Shown piece after piece: positions 32,919 through 41,609 of a stretch of DNA of 64,000 nucleotides. Numbering within the stretch: the stretch's first letter is position 1; the number at the start of each line of letters is the position of its first letter. The stretch is from positions 1,364,001 to 1,428,000 of the forward strand of contig JASGHI010000003.1 in NCBI GenBank assembly GCA_049841155.1. Reading direction: 5' to 3'. The notes beneath the pieces are model-generated. The model worked only from the letters and a program-made list of their open reading frames with translations, was not told the DNA's origin and ran no database searches. The position numbers and the translations under genes are program-made. The stretch is from ZC4RG30 sp049841155. Lineage in GTDB: Bacteria > Pseudomonadota > Gammaproteobacteria > Steroidobacterales > Steroidobacteraceae.

Positions 32919-33485
32919 ATGACATCGCAAGCCCTGCTGGTACCCGTGACGCAGCTGCTGGCCCGTGCCCGCGCCGGGGATGAGCGCGCGCTGGACGAGG
33001 CCTATGCCGCGGTCTACCAGCAACTCAAGCAGGCGGCCCGCCGCCAGTTGCGCCGCGAACGCGCTGCGTTCGGGACCACGGAACTGGTGCATGAGGCCTA
33101 CTTGAAGCTCACCGGCGGCGAGCGCCCCGCTCCGAATGACCGCAACCACCTGCTGGCGCTGTCGGCGCGGGCGATGCGCCAGGTGCTGGTGGACCAGGCC
33201 CGCCATGACGGGGCGGACAAGCGCGATGGCGGCGGCGCCACGCTGGCACTGCAGGATGAAGAGGTTGCGGCGCCGGCACCGGCCGCGCTGGATGTGCTGG
33301 TGGTCGATGGCATCATCGAGGCGCTGCGGCAGGCCGAACCGCGCATCGCGCAGGTGGTCGAGCTGCGCTGCTTCGGCGGCTACGACGTGGCCGACATCGC
33401 GCGCATCCTCGACATCCCCGACTACACGGTGCGCCGTGACTGGCGCAAGGCGCGCGCGCTGCTGATGACGGAACTGGAAACATGA
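32919..33485 (+). CDS. ECF-like RNA polymerase sigma factor (TIGR02999 type)
   Basis: Predicted 188-aa sigma-70 family factor. Region 2 covers ~15-85 (DERALDEAYAAVYQQLKQAARRQ, then ELVHEAYLKL), region 4 the last ~60 residues (VVELRCFGGYDVADIARIL... TVRRDWRKARALL). The sequence type matches the ECF group associated with Ser/Thr kinases. Start: ATG 32919 is preferred because the first ATG (32907) overlaps the ribosome site (GGAGA). It is coupled to the kinase gene by a 4-nt overlap (33482-33485), suggesting that the kinase controls this sigma factor. Confidence 0.9.
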   Translation: MTSQALLVPVTQLLARARAGDERALDEAYAAVYQQLKQAARRQLRRERAAFGTTELVHEAYLKLTGGERPAPNDRNHLLALSARAMRQVLVDQARHDGADKRDGGGATLALQDEEVAAPAPAALDVLVVDGIIEALRQAEPRIAQVVELRCFGGYDVADIARILDIPDYTVRRDWRKARALLMTELET

Positions 33486-36304
33486 CCGCGCAGATCGACC
33501 TGCAGCGCGCGCTGGAAGTGTTCGATCAGGTAGTGGATCTGGCTGGTGCCGAGCGCGACACCCGCCTCGCCGCGCTGTGCGCCGGGGATGCGGTGCTGCA
33601 TGAGCGCGTGCAGGCCATGCTCGATGCCGATGCGCGCCCGGGGGAGCCCTTCGCCCGCATCCACGACGGGCTGCTGCCCGATGCAGCCGCGGAGCAGGAC
33701 ACCATGCTCGGCCGCACGATCGGCCCCTGGAAGATCATTGCCGTCGCAGGCAGCGGCGGCATGGGAACGGTCTACGAAGTGCAGCGGGCCGATGGCGCCT
33801 ACGCGCAGCGCGCGGCGCTCAAGCTGGTGCATATCGCAGGCGGCGCCCCTGCGCTTCGCGAGCGCTTCCTGCGCGAGCGGCAGATGCTCGCGCAACTGCG
33901 CCACCCGCACATTGCCGCGCTGATCGACGGCGGTTTCACCGAACAGGGCGATCCCTGGTTCGTGATGGAATATGTCGAGGGCATGCCCATCGACCAATGG
34001 TGCGACACACGCAGACTCGACGTGCGCGCCCGCGGCGGGCTTTTCCTGCAGGTGCTGGAGGCCGTCAGCCACGCGCACCGCAACCTGCTGGTGCATCGCG
34101 ACCTGAAGCCTTCGAACCTGCTGGTGGACGCCGCGGGCGACGTGAAGCTGCTGGATTTCGGCATCGCAAGGCAGATCGGCAACCCCGACGTCACGGTGTT
34201 CGCCGATCGCATGGTGACCTTCGGCTATGCCTCGCCCGAACAGTTGCATGATGCGCCCATCACCACCGCCACGGATGTGTGGCAGCTGGGCATCGTGCTG
34301 CACCTGCTGCTGGCGGGATCCCATCCCTTCGGCATCACCGGCGGCACGGCGCTGGCCAAGCAGTTGCAGCAGCTGGCAGGCGAGCCCGAGACCTTGCCGC
34401 GTGCAGCCGCGCACGCGACGCCTGCGCAGGTAGCCGCGCGCGGCAAACCGGGGGCGACCGACCTCGCGGATACATTGCGCGGCAGCCTCGCGGCCATCGT
34501 GGCCACCTGCCTGCGCCGCGAACCTGCGTCACGCTACGCCAGCGTCGACGAGCTGGCCGCGGACCTGCGGCGCTGGCTGCAGGACAGGCCCGTGACGGCC
34601 GCGCAGTCCGGCGCGGGCGAACGCGCGCAGCTATGGCTGCGGCGCAATCGGCTGCTCGCGGCGGCCATCTGTGCCGTGACGGTCGCACTGCTTGCCGGCA
34701 CGGCGCTGTCCCTGTGGCAGGCACGCGAAGCGCGCCGCGAAAGCGCCAGGGCGCGCGAGTCGCTGCAGTTCCTCGCCGACACGCTGGCTGCCGCCTCACC
34801 CGAACAGGCACTCGACAGCGCCGTCAGCGTGCGCCAGTTGCTCGACAGCGCGCGCCAGCAGCTCGAACAACGCCATGCGGCCGACCCCGAAGTGCACCAG
34901 CCGGTGCAGCGCATGCTGGGGCGCCTGTACTTCTCCATCGGCGAATTCGGGCAGGCGGCGCGGCTGCTGGGCGCCGGTACGCAGGATGTCAGTCCCCGCG
35001 ACCGGACCACGGCGATCGCGCTCGCCGACGACCTGGTCGTCCATGCCGACGCGCTGGCGAATATCGAGGAAATGGAAAGCAGCGTGGCGGCCCTCGACCG
35101 CGCAGCGGCTCTGCGCCGGCAGTTCGCACCGGATGATCCGGAACAGCAGGTGCGCGCGCTGTCGTTCCAGACGGTGGGAAGCGTCGGGAAATTCGGCTGG
35201 GACGCCTGCCGGCAGCAGGCCGAACGCGCGCTGGCGATGGCGCTGGCCCTGCCGCATCCACCCATCGACGTGGTGCTGCGCCAGTACAACGATCTCGGCA
35301 GCATCGCCAACTTCAACGACGACCGGGTACGGCTGCGGCAAGTGACTACGGAAGGACTGGCCTTTGCCGATGCGCATGCCGTTCCAGCGCAGTCCCCGCT
35401 GCGCTTCACGCTGCTGAGGAATCACGCCGAGAGCCTGCTGCTCGATGGCGACTACAAGGCAGCCGAATCGGCCGCTCGCCAGGCGATCGAACATGCCGAA
35501 AAGACCGGGGGCATCGGCAACACCCGCCTGCCGGTGCTGTACCACCTGCTGGCAGGCGCGCAGCGCGAACAGGGCCGCTACCGCGATGCGCTGGCGGTGG
35601 AGCAGCGCGTCGCGGACATGGACTCACCCGAGAACATCGGGCCACGCAATACCGGCGTGATGCTCAGCACGCTCGCCAGACTGCATTCACTCATGGGTGA
35701 TTACGCGCTGTCGCTGCGGCTGAACCAGCGCGCATTGGCGGACGTTGCGGCCGCGAACGCCGGCGACATGAGCCGCATCTCGGTAGAGAACACCGAACTG
35801 CAGCTGTTGCTTGCCGACGGCCAGTGGCAGCCGGCGCTCGCCGGCACCGACAGGAAATTGGCAGCCATCCGCGACTCGCAAGGCGAGGACTCCGAGCAGT
35901 ACGCGCAGCTGCTGGTCATGCGCGTGGAAGCTCTTCGGCAAGCCGGCGATGCCGCACGCGGCCGGCAGGCGCTTGCCGAAGCACGCCAGCGCCTGGCCAG
36001 GCGCGGCGTGCCGGAACCCCACCGGCAATTCGGCGAACTGATGCGCCAGGAAGCGGCATTCGCGCGAATGGAAGGGGATCTCACCGCGGCCGAGCAGGCA
36101 CAACGCCAGGCCATATCGAACCTGCAACGGGGCCAGAACCCACTGGCCACGGCCGTGGCGCGCGCCGGGCTTGCCGACATCCTCATGGCGCGCGGCGACA
36201 GCGCAGAAGCGCGCGCATTGCTCGAAGAGTCGCTGCTACCCCGGCAGGCCGACCGCAAAGCCGCCGAGTCGCTGGGGCATCGGCTGGGCATGCGACTACG
36301 ATAG
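33482..36304 (+). CDS. Membrane Ser/Thr protein kinase with long TPR-like region
   Basis: Predicted 940-aa transmembrane kinase. Residues ~75-370 form an STK domain: glycine loop GSGGMGTVYEV (90-95), Lys114 (AALKLVH), HRDLKPSNLL (205-214), DFG (225-227) and SPEQL. A transmembrane helix near 390-412 (AAAICAVTVALLAGTALSLW region) is followed by ~520 residues of tetratricopeptide-like helical repeats, presumably periplasmic. Such kinases phosphorylate the partner ECF sigma factor in described systems. Co-transcribed with the sigma factor upstream and probably with the exoprotein gene 48 nt downstream. Confidence 0.9.
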   Translation: MTAQIDLQRALEVFDQVVDLAGAERDTRLAALCAGDAVLHERVQAMLDADARPGEPFARIHDGLLPDAAAEQDTMLGRTIGPWKIIAVAGSGGMGTVYEVQRADGAYAQRAALKLVHIAGGAPALRERFLRERQMLAQLRHPHIAALIDGGFTEQGDPWFVMEYVEGMPIDQWCDTRRLDVRARGGLFLQVLEAVSHAHRNLLVHRDLKPSNLLVDAAGDVKLLDFGIARQIGNPDVTVFADRMVTFGYASPEQLHDAPITTATDVWQLGIVLHLLLAGSHPFGITGGTALAKQLQQLAGEPETLPRAAAHATPAQVAARGKPGATDLADTLRGSLAAIVATCLRREPASRYASVDELAADLRRWLQDRPVTAAQSGAGERAQLWLRRNRLLAAAICAVTVALLAGTALSLWQAREARRESARARESLQFLADTLAAASPEQALDSAVSVRQLLDSARQQLEQRHAADPEVHQPVQRMLGRLYFSIGEFGQAARLLGAGTQDVSPRDRTTAIALADDLVVHADALANIEEMESSVAALDRAAALRRQFAPDDPEQQVRALSFQTVGSVGKFGWDACRQQAERALAMALALPHPPIDVVLRQYNDLGSIANFNDDRVRLRQVTTEGLAFADAHAVPAQSPLRFTLLRNHAESLLLDGDYKAAESAARQAIEHAEKTGGIGNTRLPVLYHLLAGAQREQGRYRDALAVEQRVADMDSPENIGPRNTGVMLSTLARLHSLMGDYALSLRLNQRALADVAAANAGDMSRISVENTELQLLLADGQWQPALAGTDRKLAAIRDSQGEDSEQYAQLLVMRVEALRQAGDAARGRQALAEARQRLARRGVPEPHRQFGELMRQEAAFARMEGDLTAAEQAQRQAISNLQRGQNPLATAVARAGLADILMARGDSAEARALLEESLLPRQADRKAAESLGHRLGMRLR

Positions 36305-36352
36305 CAGCAGCCAGTCTCGGACCGCAGTGGCAGGGATCGCAAGGGAGCATCG

Positions 36353-38206
36353 ATGCTGCAAAGAACGTTATTCGTGGTGGCGGGCCTGACACTCGCCTGC
36401 GCTCATGGGTTCGCTGCCCGGCTCGACCCGGCTTTCGGCACCGCCGGACGCGCAATCATCGACGTGGGTGCAAGCGTTGCGTTTAGCGATGCCGTATTGC
36501 AGCCGGATGGGAAGACCATCGTGGTCGGACGCACACCGGCATACGACTGGACGGGAGAAACTCCCAAGCTCTTTCCGCGGGAAGCGGATTTTCTGGTTCT
36601 GCGCGTCAATCCGGACGGCGCTCTTGACGAGACTTTCGCCAACCATGGACAGGCGCGCATCGACTTCGCAGGCGAAGGCGACGACGCCAGGGCCGTAACG
36701 CTGCAAAATGACGGGAAAATCCTGGTGGCGGGTGCCGCAAGCATGCCTGACAGCCTGGACGTCGCGCTGGTTCGTCTGAATGCCGATGGCTCGCCCGATG
36801 CCACGTTCGGCAACGGCGGCAAGGTCACACGCAACTTCCCGCTCAGGATCGACGGCCCGATCCTTGGATTCGAATACTCCAATCCGGCCAACAGCGCCAA
36901 CAAGCTTGCCGTGCAGGCAAGCGGCAGGATCGTGGTTCGTATCACCAGCTGGATATCCAGCTCCGATCATCGGGCATCATACATACGGTTTCTTCCCGAC
37001 GGGACGCTCGACACGGATTTCGGCGTCGAGAACGGCCAGGTACCCACCCGGGACACGACAAACATGCTTGCCGGACCTGCCGGAGAAATCATCGGCGCAA
37101 CTGAACTTGGCACGACTTCTCTGTCGATCAATGCCCTGGATACCGACGGGCGCGTCGCGTCGACCCTCTTCAGTGGGTCCCTGCCATATCCACGGGCCGG
37201 CGACACCGCATTCGTCCCGTCATCGTTGCGCCGCCTGCCAAACGGAGGATTCGTGGGCAGTGGCACAGTCCTCGAGCTTTCGGGTGCCACAGCCTTGAAG
37301 ACCCGCTCTTTTGTCTTTCGCACCACAGCCGACGGCCTGATCGACGCTTCCTTCGCAAACTCCGGGTGGGCAGAAGGTATCAACGGATCCTTCGACAACG
37401 ACACATATGATCTGCAACGGGAGCCCGGCGGCAAGTTGATTTCTGCTGGCCGTGGCGGCAGAACAATTGAACCCACTTCGCCGTTCGACTTCACGATCGT
37501 ACGACTGAAGGAGGATGGCCAAGTTGATCTGTCCTTCGCCGAAACTGCCGTGCTCTCCATCCCCCTCGATGAAGGGAACACCATGCTTTCAGCCGGCACG
37601 ATGAGGCTGTTGCGTCGACCCGATGGACGCCTGCTCGTCGCCGGTGAGCGCGGCAGGCTGGACGCGCCATCCGGCTCATCCACCAACTTCCTGCGTTCGC
37701 TGCAAGCCGACACGCGCCAGATCGTGCTCGCACAAGTGATCTCGACACCCGAATTCTCCTTCGATGCAACGACGGTCCGCATCAACGAAGCAAATGCCAC
37801 TGCAACCGTGTCGGTCCGCCGCAAGGGAGAAACATCGAACCCCGTCAGCATCGAGTATTCGACCTCACCCGGGAGCGCAACGGCCGGCAGCGACTACACG
37901 ACGACGAGTGGCACGCTGACCTGGCAGCCCACCGACCCGGATTCGAAGACCATCACGATTCCAATTCTGGCGGACTCGATCGATGAGCCTGATGAATCGT
38001 TCACGGTCAAGCTGTCGAACCCCAGCGAAGGAACGCTCGTTGGCGACACGGCAACGGTCACGATCGCGGCGAGCAATTCCAGCGGCACCGGAAACAATGG
38101 CGGTAACACCGGCACCGGCAAGGGTGGCGGTGGCGCCCTCGGCGAGGAGCTGTTGCCCAGCCTCGTGGCATTCCTGGCGCTGCTGCGCCGGCGGCGTATG
38201 CACTGA
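36353..38206 (+). CDS. Delta-60 repeat/Calx-beta exoprotein with GlyGly-CTERM-like tail
   Basis: Predicted 617-aa secreted protein. After a signal peptide come repeated LDxxFGxxGxA or LDETFA-type units with VLQPDGKxxVxG strands (delta-60 repeats) in the first ~430 residues, then a Calx-beta domain (ATVSVRRKGETSNPVSIEYST, then SDYTTTSGTLTW and DEPDESFTVKLSNPSEG). A Gly-rich stretch leads to a hydrophobic helix and LLRRRRMH at the C-terminus, the pattern of GlyGly-CTERM/rhombosortase targets. ATG 36353 has an AAGGGA ribosome site. Immediately downstream of the kinase gene, so a likely regulon or operon partner. Confidence 0.85.
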   Translation: MLQRTLFVVAGLTLACAHGFAARLDPAFGTAGRAIIDVGASVAFSDAVLQPDGKTIVVGRTPAYDWTGETPKLFPREADFLVLRVNPDGALDETFANHGQARIDFAGEGDDARAVTLQNDGKILVAGAASMPDSLDVALVRLNADGSPDATFGNGGKVTRNFPLRIDGPILGFEYSNPANSANKLAVQASGRIVVRITSWISSSDHRASYIRFLPDGTLDTDFGVENGQVPTRDTTNMLAGPAGEIIGATELGTTSLSINALDTDGRVASTLFSGSLPYPRAGDTAFVPSSLRRLPNGGFVGSGTVLELSGATALKTRSFVFRTTADGLIDASFANSGWAEGINGSFDNDTYDLQREPGGKLISAGRGGRTIEPTSPFDFTIVRLKEDGQVDLSFAETAVLSIPLDEGNTMLSAGTMRLLRRPDGRLLVAGERGRLDAPSGSSTNFLRSLQADTRQIVLAQVISTPEFSFDATTVRINEANATATVSVRRKGETSNPVSIEYSTSPGSATAGSDYTTTSGTLTWQPTDPDSKTITIPILADSIDEPDESFTVKLSNPSEGTLVGDTATVTIAASNSSGTGNNGGNTGTGKGGGGALGEELLPSLVAFLALLRRRRMH

Positions 38207-38274
38207 TCGGCAAATCAAGCGACGGCAGACGTTCTGCGGAGTTAGGATGGTTCCAGTTTCAAGGGGAACCTGCC

Positions 38275-39606
38275 ATGTTGCGTCGCCTGCTCGCGCTGTC
38301 CTGTGCACTGTTCGCCACTGCGCCCTGCGCCTTCGCCCAGGAAACTGCGGCACCCGCCCCAACCGTCAAGGTCGTGCACTGCGGCCACCTGTTCGACTCC
38401 ACCGCCGGCCGCATGCTCGGCGCAACCAGCATCGTCGTGCGCGGGGACCGGATCGAATCGGTGCAACCCGGCACCAGCGCCGCGCCAGCCGGCGCCAACG
38501 TGCTCGAACTCGGCGACGCCACCTGCCTGCCCGGCCTGATCGATGCCCACACCCACCTGACCTCCGAGACCAGCCCCACCGGCTACAGCGACCAGTTCCG
38601 CTGGAATGTCGCCGATTACGCGGTGCGCTCCACCGTGTATGCCGACCGCACCCTGCAGGCCGGCTTCACGACGGTGCGCAACCTCGGCGACAACTCCGGC
38701 GAATCGATCGCGCTGCGCAATGCGATCAACGCCGGCATCCTCCCCGGGCCGCGCATCTTCACCGCCGGCACCGCCATCGGCTCGACCGGCGGCCACGCCG
38801 ATGGCACAGACGGTTATCGCCAGGACCTGCAGGGTGATCCCGGCCCGAAACAAGGCATCATCAATGGCGCTGACGATGCCTGGAAAGCGGTACGCCAGCA
38901 CTACAAGGACGGCGCCGACGTGATCAAGGTCATGCCCTCCGGCGGCGTGCTCGATGAAAGCACCAGCGCCGAGAACCCGCAGATGACGCTCGAGGAAATC
39001 CAGGCCGTGGTCGCCGCCGCGCACGACTATGGTTTCACGGTGGCTGCCCACGCCCATGGCGCCGAGGGCATCCGCCGCGCCGTGGTCGGCGGCGTCGATT
39101 CGATCGAGCACGGCACCTTCATGGACGAGGCCGACATGAAGCTGATGAAGGAACGCGGCACCTGGTACGTACCGACCATCAGCGCCGGCAAGTACGTGGC
39201 GGAAAAGGCCAGCGTCCCGGGCTACTTCCCGCCACCGGTCGCGGCCAAGGCCCAGCGGGTCGGCCCGCTGGCGCAGGCCGCCGCCGGGCGCGCTTACAAG
39301 GCGGGCGTAAAGATTGCCTTCGGCACCGATGCGTCGGTATATCCGCACGGAAAGAATGCGCGTGAATTCGCCTATATGGTGGAAGCGGGCATTCCGCCCG
39401 TCTACGCGCTGCAGGCCGCGACCACTCACGGCGCGCAGTTGCTGCATCAGACTGCCAACCTCGGCAGCATCGAAGCTGGCAAGTACGCCGACATCATCGC
39501 CGTGCATGGCGATCCTCTGCAGGACATCGCGATCATGCAGAAGGTGCAGTTCGTAATGAAGGCAGGCACGGTCTACCGTCAGGACGGGCACGAGGTGCGC
39601 CCTTGA
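38275..39606 (+). CDS. Secreted amidohydrolase (imidazolonepropionase/Xaa-Pro dipeptidase-like)
   Basis: Predicted 443-aa metal-dependent hydrolase with a signal peptide (ends CAFAQE). Metal-binding sites of the amidohydrolase superfamily are seen: DAHTHL (first HxH, residues ~90), the Lys in DVIKVMPSGGV, His in AAHAHG, His in SIEHGTF and Asp in FGTDASV. The closest recognisable group is the secreted imidazolonepropionase-like/prolidase-like amidohydrolases of proteobacteria, which act on peptides or lactams; substrate unknown. ATG 38275 follows the AAGGGGAA ribosome region. Confidence 0.9.
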   Translation: MLRRLLALSCALFATAPCAFAQETAAPAPTVKVVHCGHLFDSTAGRMLGATSIVVRGDRIESVQPGTSAAPAGANVLELGDATCLPGLIDAHTHLTSETSPTGYSDQFRWNVADYAVRSTVYADRTLQAGFTTVRNLGDNSGESIALRNAINAGILPGPRIFTAGTAIGSTGGHADGTDGYRQDLQGDPGPKQGIINGADDAWKAVRQHYKDGADVIKVMPSGGVLDESTSAENPQMTLEEIQAVVAAAHDYGFTVAAHAHGAEGIRRAVVGGVDSIEHGTFMDEADMKLMKERGTWYVPTISAGKYVAEKASVPGYFPPPVAAKAQRVGPLAQAAAGRAYKAGVKIAFGTDASVYPHGKNAREFAYMVEAGIPPVYALQAATTHGAQLLHQTANLGSIEAGKYADIIAVHGDPLQDIAIMQKVQFVMKAGTVYRQDGHEVRP

Positions 39607-39661
39607 GGCGAATCACCAAAGCTGGATACAGCTACGAGAATCAAACCAGGAGTACCGCAAC

Positions 39662-39898
39662 ATGAACCGCAGAACAGCACGCCCTTTCATCATCGCAACC
39701 CTTGGCGCACTGCTGGCACTGGCAGCCGGCGGCGCCAACGCCGCCGCTGCGAAGCAATGCCGGGACACGAACGGACGCTTCGTCAAATGCCCGGAAGCGG
39801 CAGCCACGGCGAACCACTGCCGCGACATCACCACGAAGAAATACGTGAAGTGCGGCACGCCGCATTCGGAGGCCGTTCCTGCCTCGGGCGGGAAGTAG
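39662..39898 (+). CDS. Small secreted protein with duplicated CRD..VKC motif
   Basis: Predicted 78-aa protein with a signal peptide (cleavage near ANAAAA). The mature part contains two copies of the same pattern, CRDTNGRFVKC and CRDITTKKYVKC, separated by a short Ala/His linker. Each has two cysteines that would form a disulfide in the periplasm. No family is recognised. It lies 55 nt after the amidohydrolase gene and may be co-transcribed. Confidence 0.7.
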   Translation: MNRRTARPFIIATLGALLALAAGGANAAAAKQCRDTNGRFVKCPEAAATANHCRDITTKKYVKCGTPHSEAVPASGGK

Positions 39899-39934
39899 TC
39901 ACGAACGCACGACGCTGAAGGCCGGTGACCCTCC

Positions 39935-40420
39935 ATGTCCGATCTCTTTCAGCTATCTGCCCCGTGGTGGCATTTCATCCTGCGCGGCGTGGCGATGTAC
40001 GTGCTGGTCGTGGTGCTGATGCGCATGTCCGGCAAACGCGCGATGGGCCAGTTCACGCCCTTCGACATGATCCTGCTGATCCTGATCGGCAACACTGTCC
40101 AGAACGGCATCAACGGCGGTGACAATTCGCTGTCGGGCGCATCGCTGATGGCCGGCACGCTGTTCGGGCTCAACTGGATCGTCGCCTGGCTGTCTTCACG
40201 CTCGATGCGTTTCCGCTGGCTGGTCGAGGGCAGGCCCACGGTGCTGGCCGAGAACGGCCGCGTGTTCCGCCAGGTGCTGCGCCGCCAGCTGGTCAGCGAT
40301 GCCGATTTCGACGTCGCGATGCGGCTTGCTGGTTGCAAACGCGAACAGGATATCGAACGCGCCGTTCTCCAGCCCAACGGGCACATCATGATCGAGACGA
40401 CTGGAGGGAAGTGGAGCTGA
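39935..40420 (+). CDS. DUF421 (YetF-like) membrane protein
   Basis: Predicted 161-aa protein with two or three N-terminal transmembrane segments (WHFILRGVAMYVLVVVLMRM and GQFTPFDMILLILIGNTVQNGI) followed by a C-terminal cytosolic DUF421 domain (VEGRPTVLAENGRVFRQVL, then DFDVAMRLAGCKREQDIERAVLQPNG). The family is abundant but its function is not established. Length is about that of YcaP/YetF C-truncated forms. A small intergenic space of 36 nt separates it from the upstream Cys-rich protein. Confidence 0.88.
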   Translation: MSDLFQLSAPWWHFILRGVAMYVLVVVLMRMSGKRAMGQFTPFDMILLILIGNTVQNGINGGDNSLSGASLMAGTLFGLNWIVAWLSSRSMRFRWLVEGRPTVLAENGRVFRQVLRRQLVSDADFDVAMRLAGCKREQDIERAVLQPNGHIMIETTGGKWS

Positions 40421-40476
40421 TACCGGGCGGCTGAACAGACGGGCCCGCTGACCAGGTTGCCCTGGAACAGCGAACC

Positions 40477-41580
40477 TTACGGAAAGATGCGCTCTTCTCC
40501 GCGAATGCAGGCGTTTCCCGCCGGATTGCCGCCGGCACCGTAGCAGCGGGTCAGGTCGTCCTGCGGGATCTCGAAGGAGGTATTGCTACCGCCTCCCGAA
40601 GCCGACTGCATCATCGCCGCCATGGCCGCCGCTGCCTTGGCTTCCAGCTCGGCATAGTCCTTGTCCGGGTCACCGGCCAGCGGCCGGCAGTCGGTGATCT
40701 GGTCGGCGGCCAGATCCCAGCAATGCCGCACGAAGTGATCCGAGTTCCCGACCTGCGCCAGCCACAGCGCGCGGGCCTGGCGCGGCGAATCGCCGAAGAA
40801 GCGCAGCTGGATGGCGCCGTAGCGGCCCTTGAAGCCGCGATTGCGCTCACCCTGGATCAGCCACTGCACATCGCGGATGGGCACTGGAATGGCGCGCGGG
40901 CCCAGTTCCTGATTGGTGCGCGCCGCCACGAACATCGAGAACCCGGCGCCGCTGCGCAGTGGCGACAGCGTGAGGAACTGGCGGGTACGGCGCGAATAGA
41001 AGCCGATGGTCGCCTGCGTATCCGGCAGCAGCAGCCCATCTTCGCCGAGCCCGGTGAGCGAGACATACTCCAGGCCGGCATCCGGCTGCCACAGCCTGGC
41101 AATGGCCGCAGCGCGCGTGACGCGATCGCTGATGCGCGGCTGCGCCGGAACCCTGGACACAGCCACGACGGCATCGAGCGTGGCATTCTCATCCTTGCCT
41201 GCCGGATGTGCGGACCAGCTCGCGAAGATCGATTGCACGGACAGCGTGCCATTGGCGATCCGGTAAGTGCCGCGTTCTTCCAGGCCAGAAGCCAGGTGCC
41301 GCACGAAACCGCCGCCGCTGGCCGAATCGAACCGGCCCGTGTCCAGCGCGAAGTCGTTGTCCGAGCGTACTGCCAGCACGAAGCTGCCATCGCGCTCGAT
41401 GCGCAGCAGGTAGCGGCCCTGCTTGGCCATCGAGCTGGTCATGAGGCTGCCCTCGCCCTGCCAGGTGCCCACCAGGCTGGAGTCGATGCTGCCGAAGGTT
41501 CCACTGGAGCCGCCACATGCAACCAGCAGCAGACAGCTCCAGATCCAGGAAGCATTCAGCCACGTAGTGCGTCGATGCAT
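40477..41580 (-). CDS. Lipoprotein of unknown function, downstream of secreted kinase-like protein
   Basis: Predicted 367-aa protein. The N-terminus has a lipobox-like LLLVACGGSS. It contains a beta-rich ~100-residue region (GTWQGEGSLMTSS, DGSFVLAVRS) reminiscent of lipocalin-like folds and three Cys near the C-terminus (CWDLAADQITDC, CYGAGGNPAGNAC). No family is recognised. It is 29 nt downstream of the large secreted protein gene on the same strand, so the pair are almost certainly one operon and may form a complex or enzyme-partner pair. Confidence 0.72.
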   Translation of the reverse strand: MHRRTTWLNASWIWSCLLLVACGGSSGTFGSIDSSLVGTWQGEGSLMTSSMAKQGRYLLRIERDGSFVLAVRSDNDFALDTGRFDSASGGGFVRHLASGLEERGTYRIANGTLSVQSIFASWSAHPAGKDENATLDAVVAVSRVPAQPRISDRVTRAAAIARLWQPDAGLEYVSLTGLGEDGLLLPDTQATIGFYSRRTRQFLTLSPLRSGAGFSMFVAARTNQELGPRAIPVPIRDVQWLIQGERNRGFKGRYGAIQLRFFGDSPRQARALWLAQVGNSDHFVRHCWDLAADQITDCRPLAGDPDKDYAELEAKAAAAMAAMMQSASGGGSNTSFEIPQDDLTRCYGAGGNPAGNACIRGEERIFP

Positions 41581-41609
41581 GAGCGGCAGTCTCCGAAGGT
41601 TCTCGCGGA

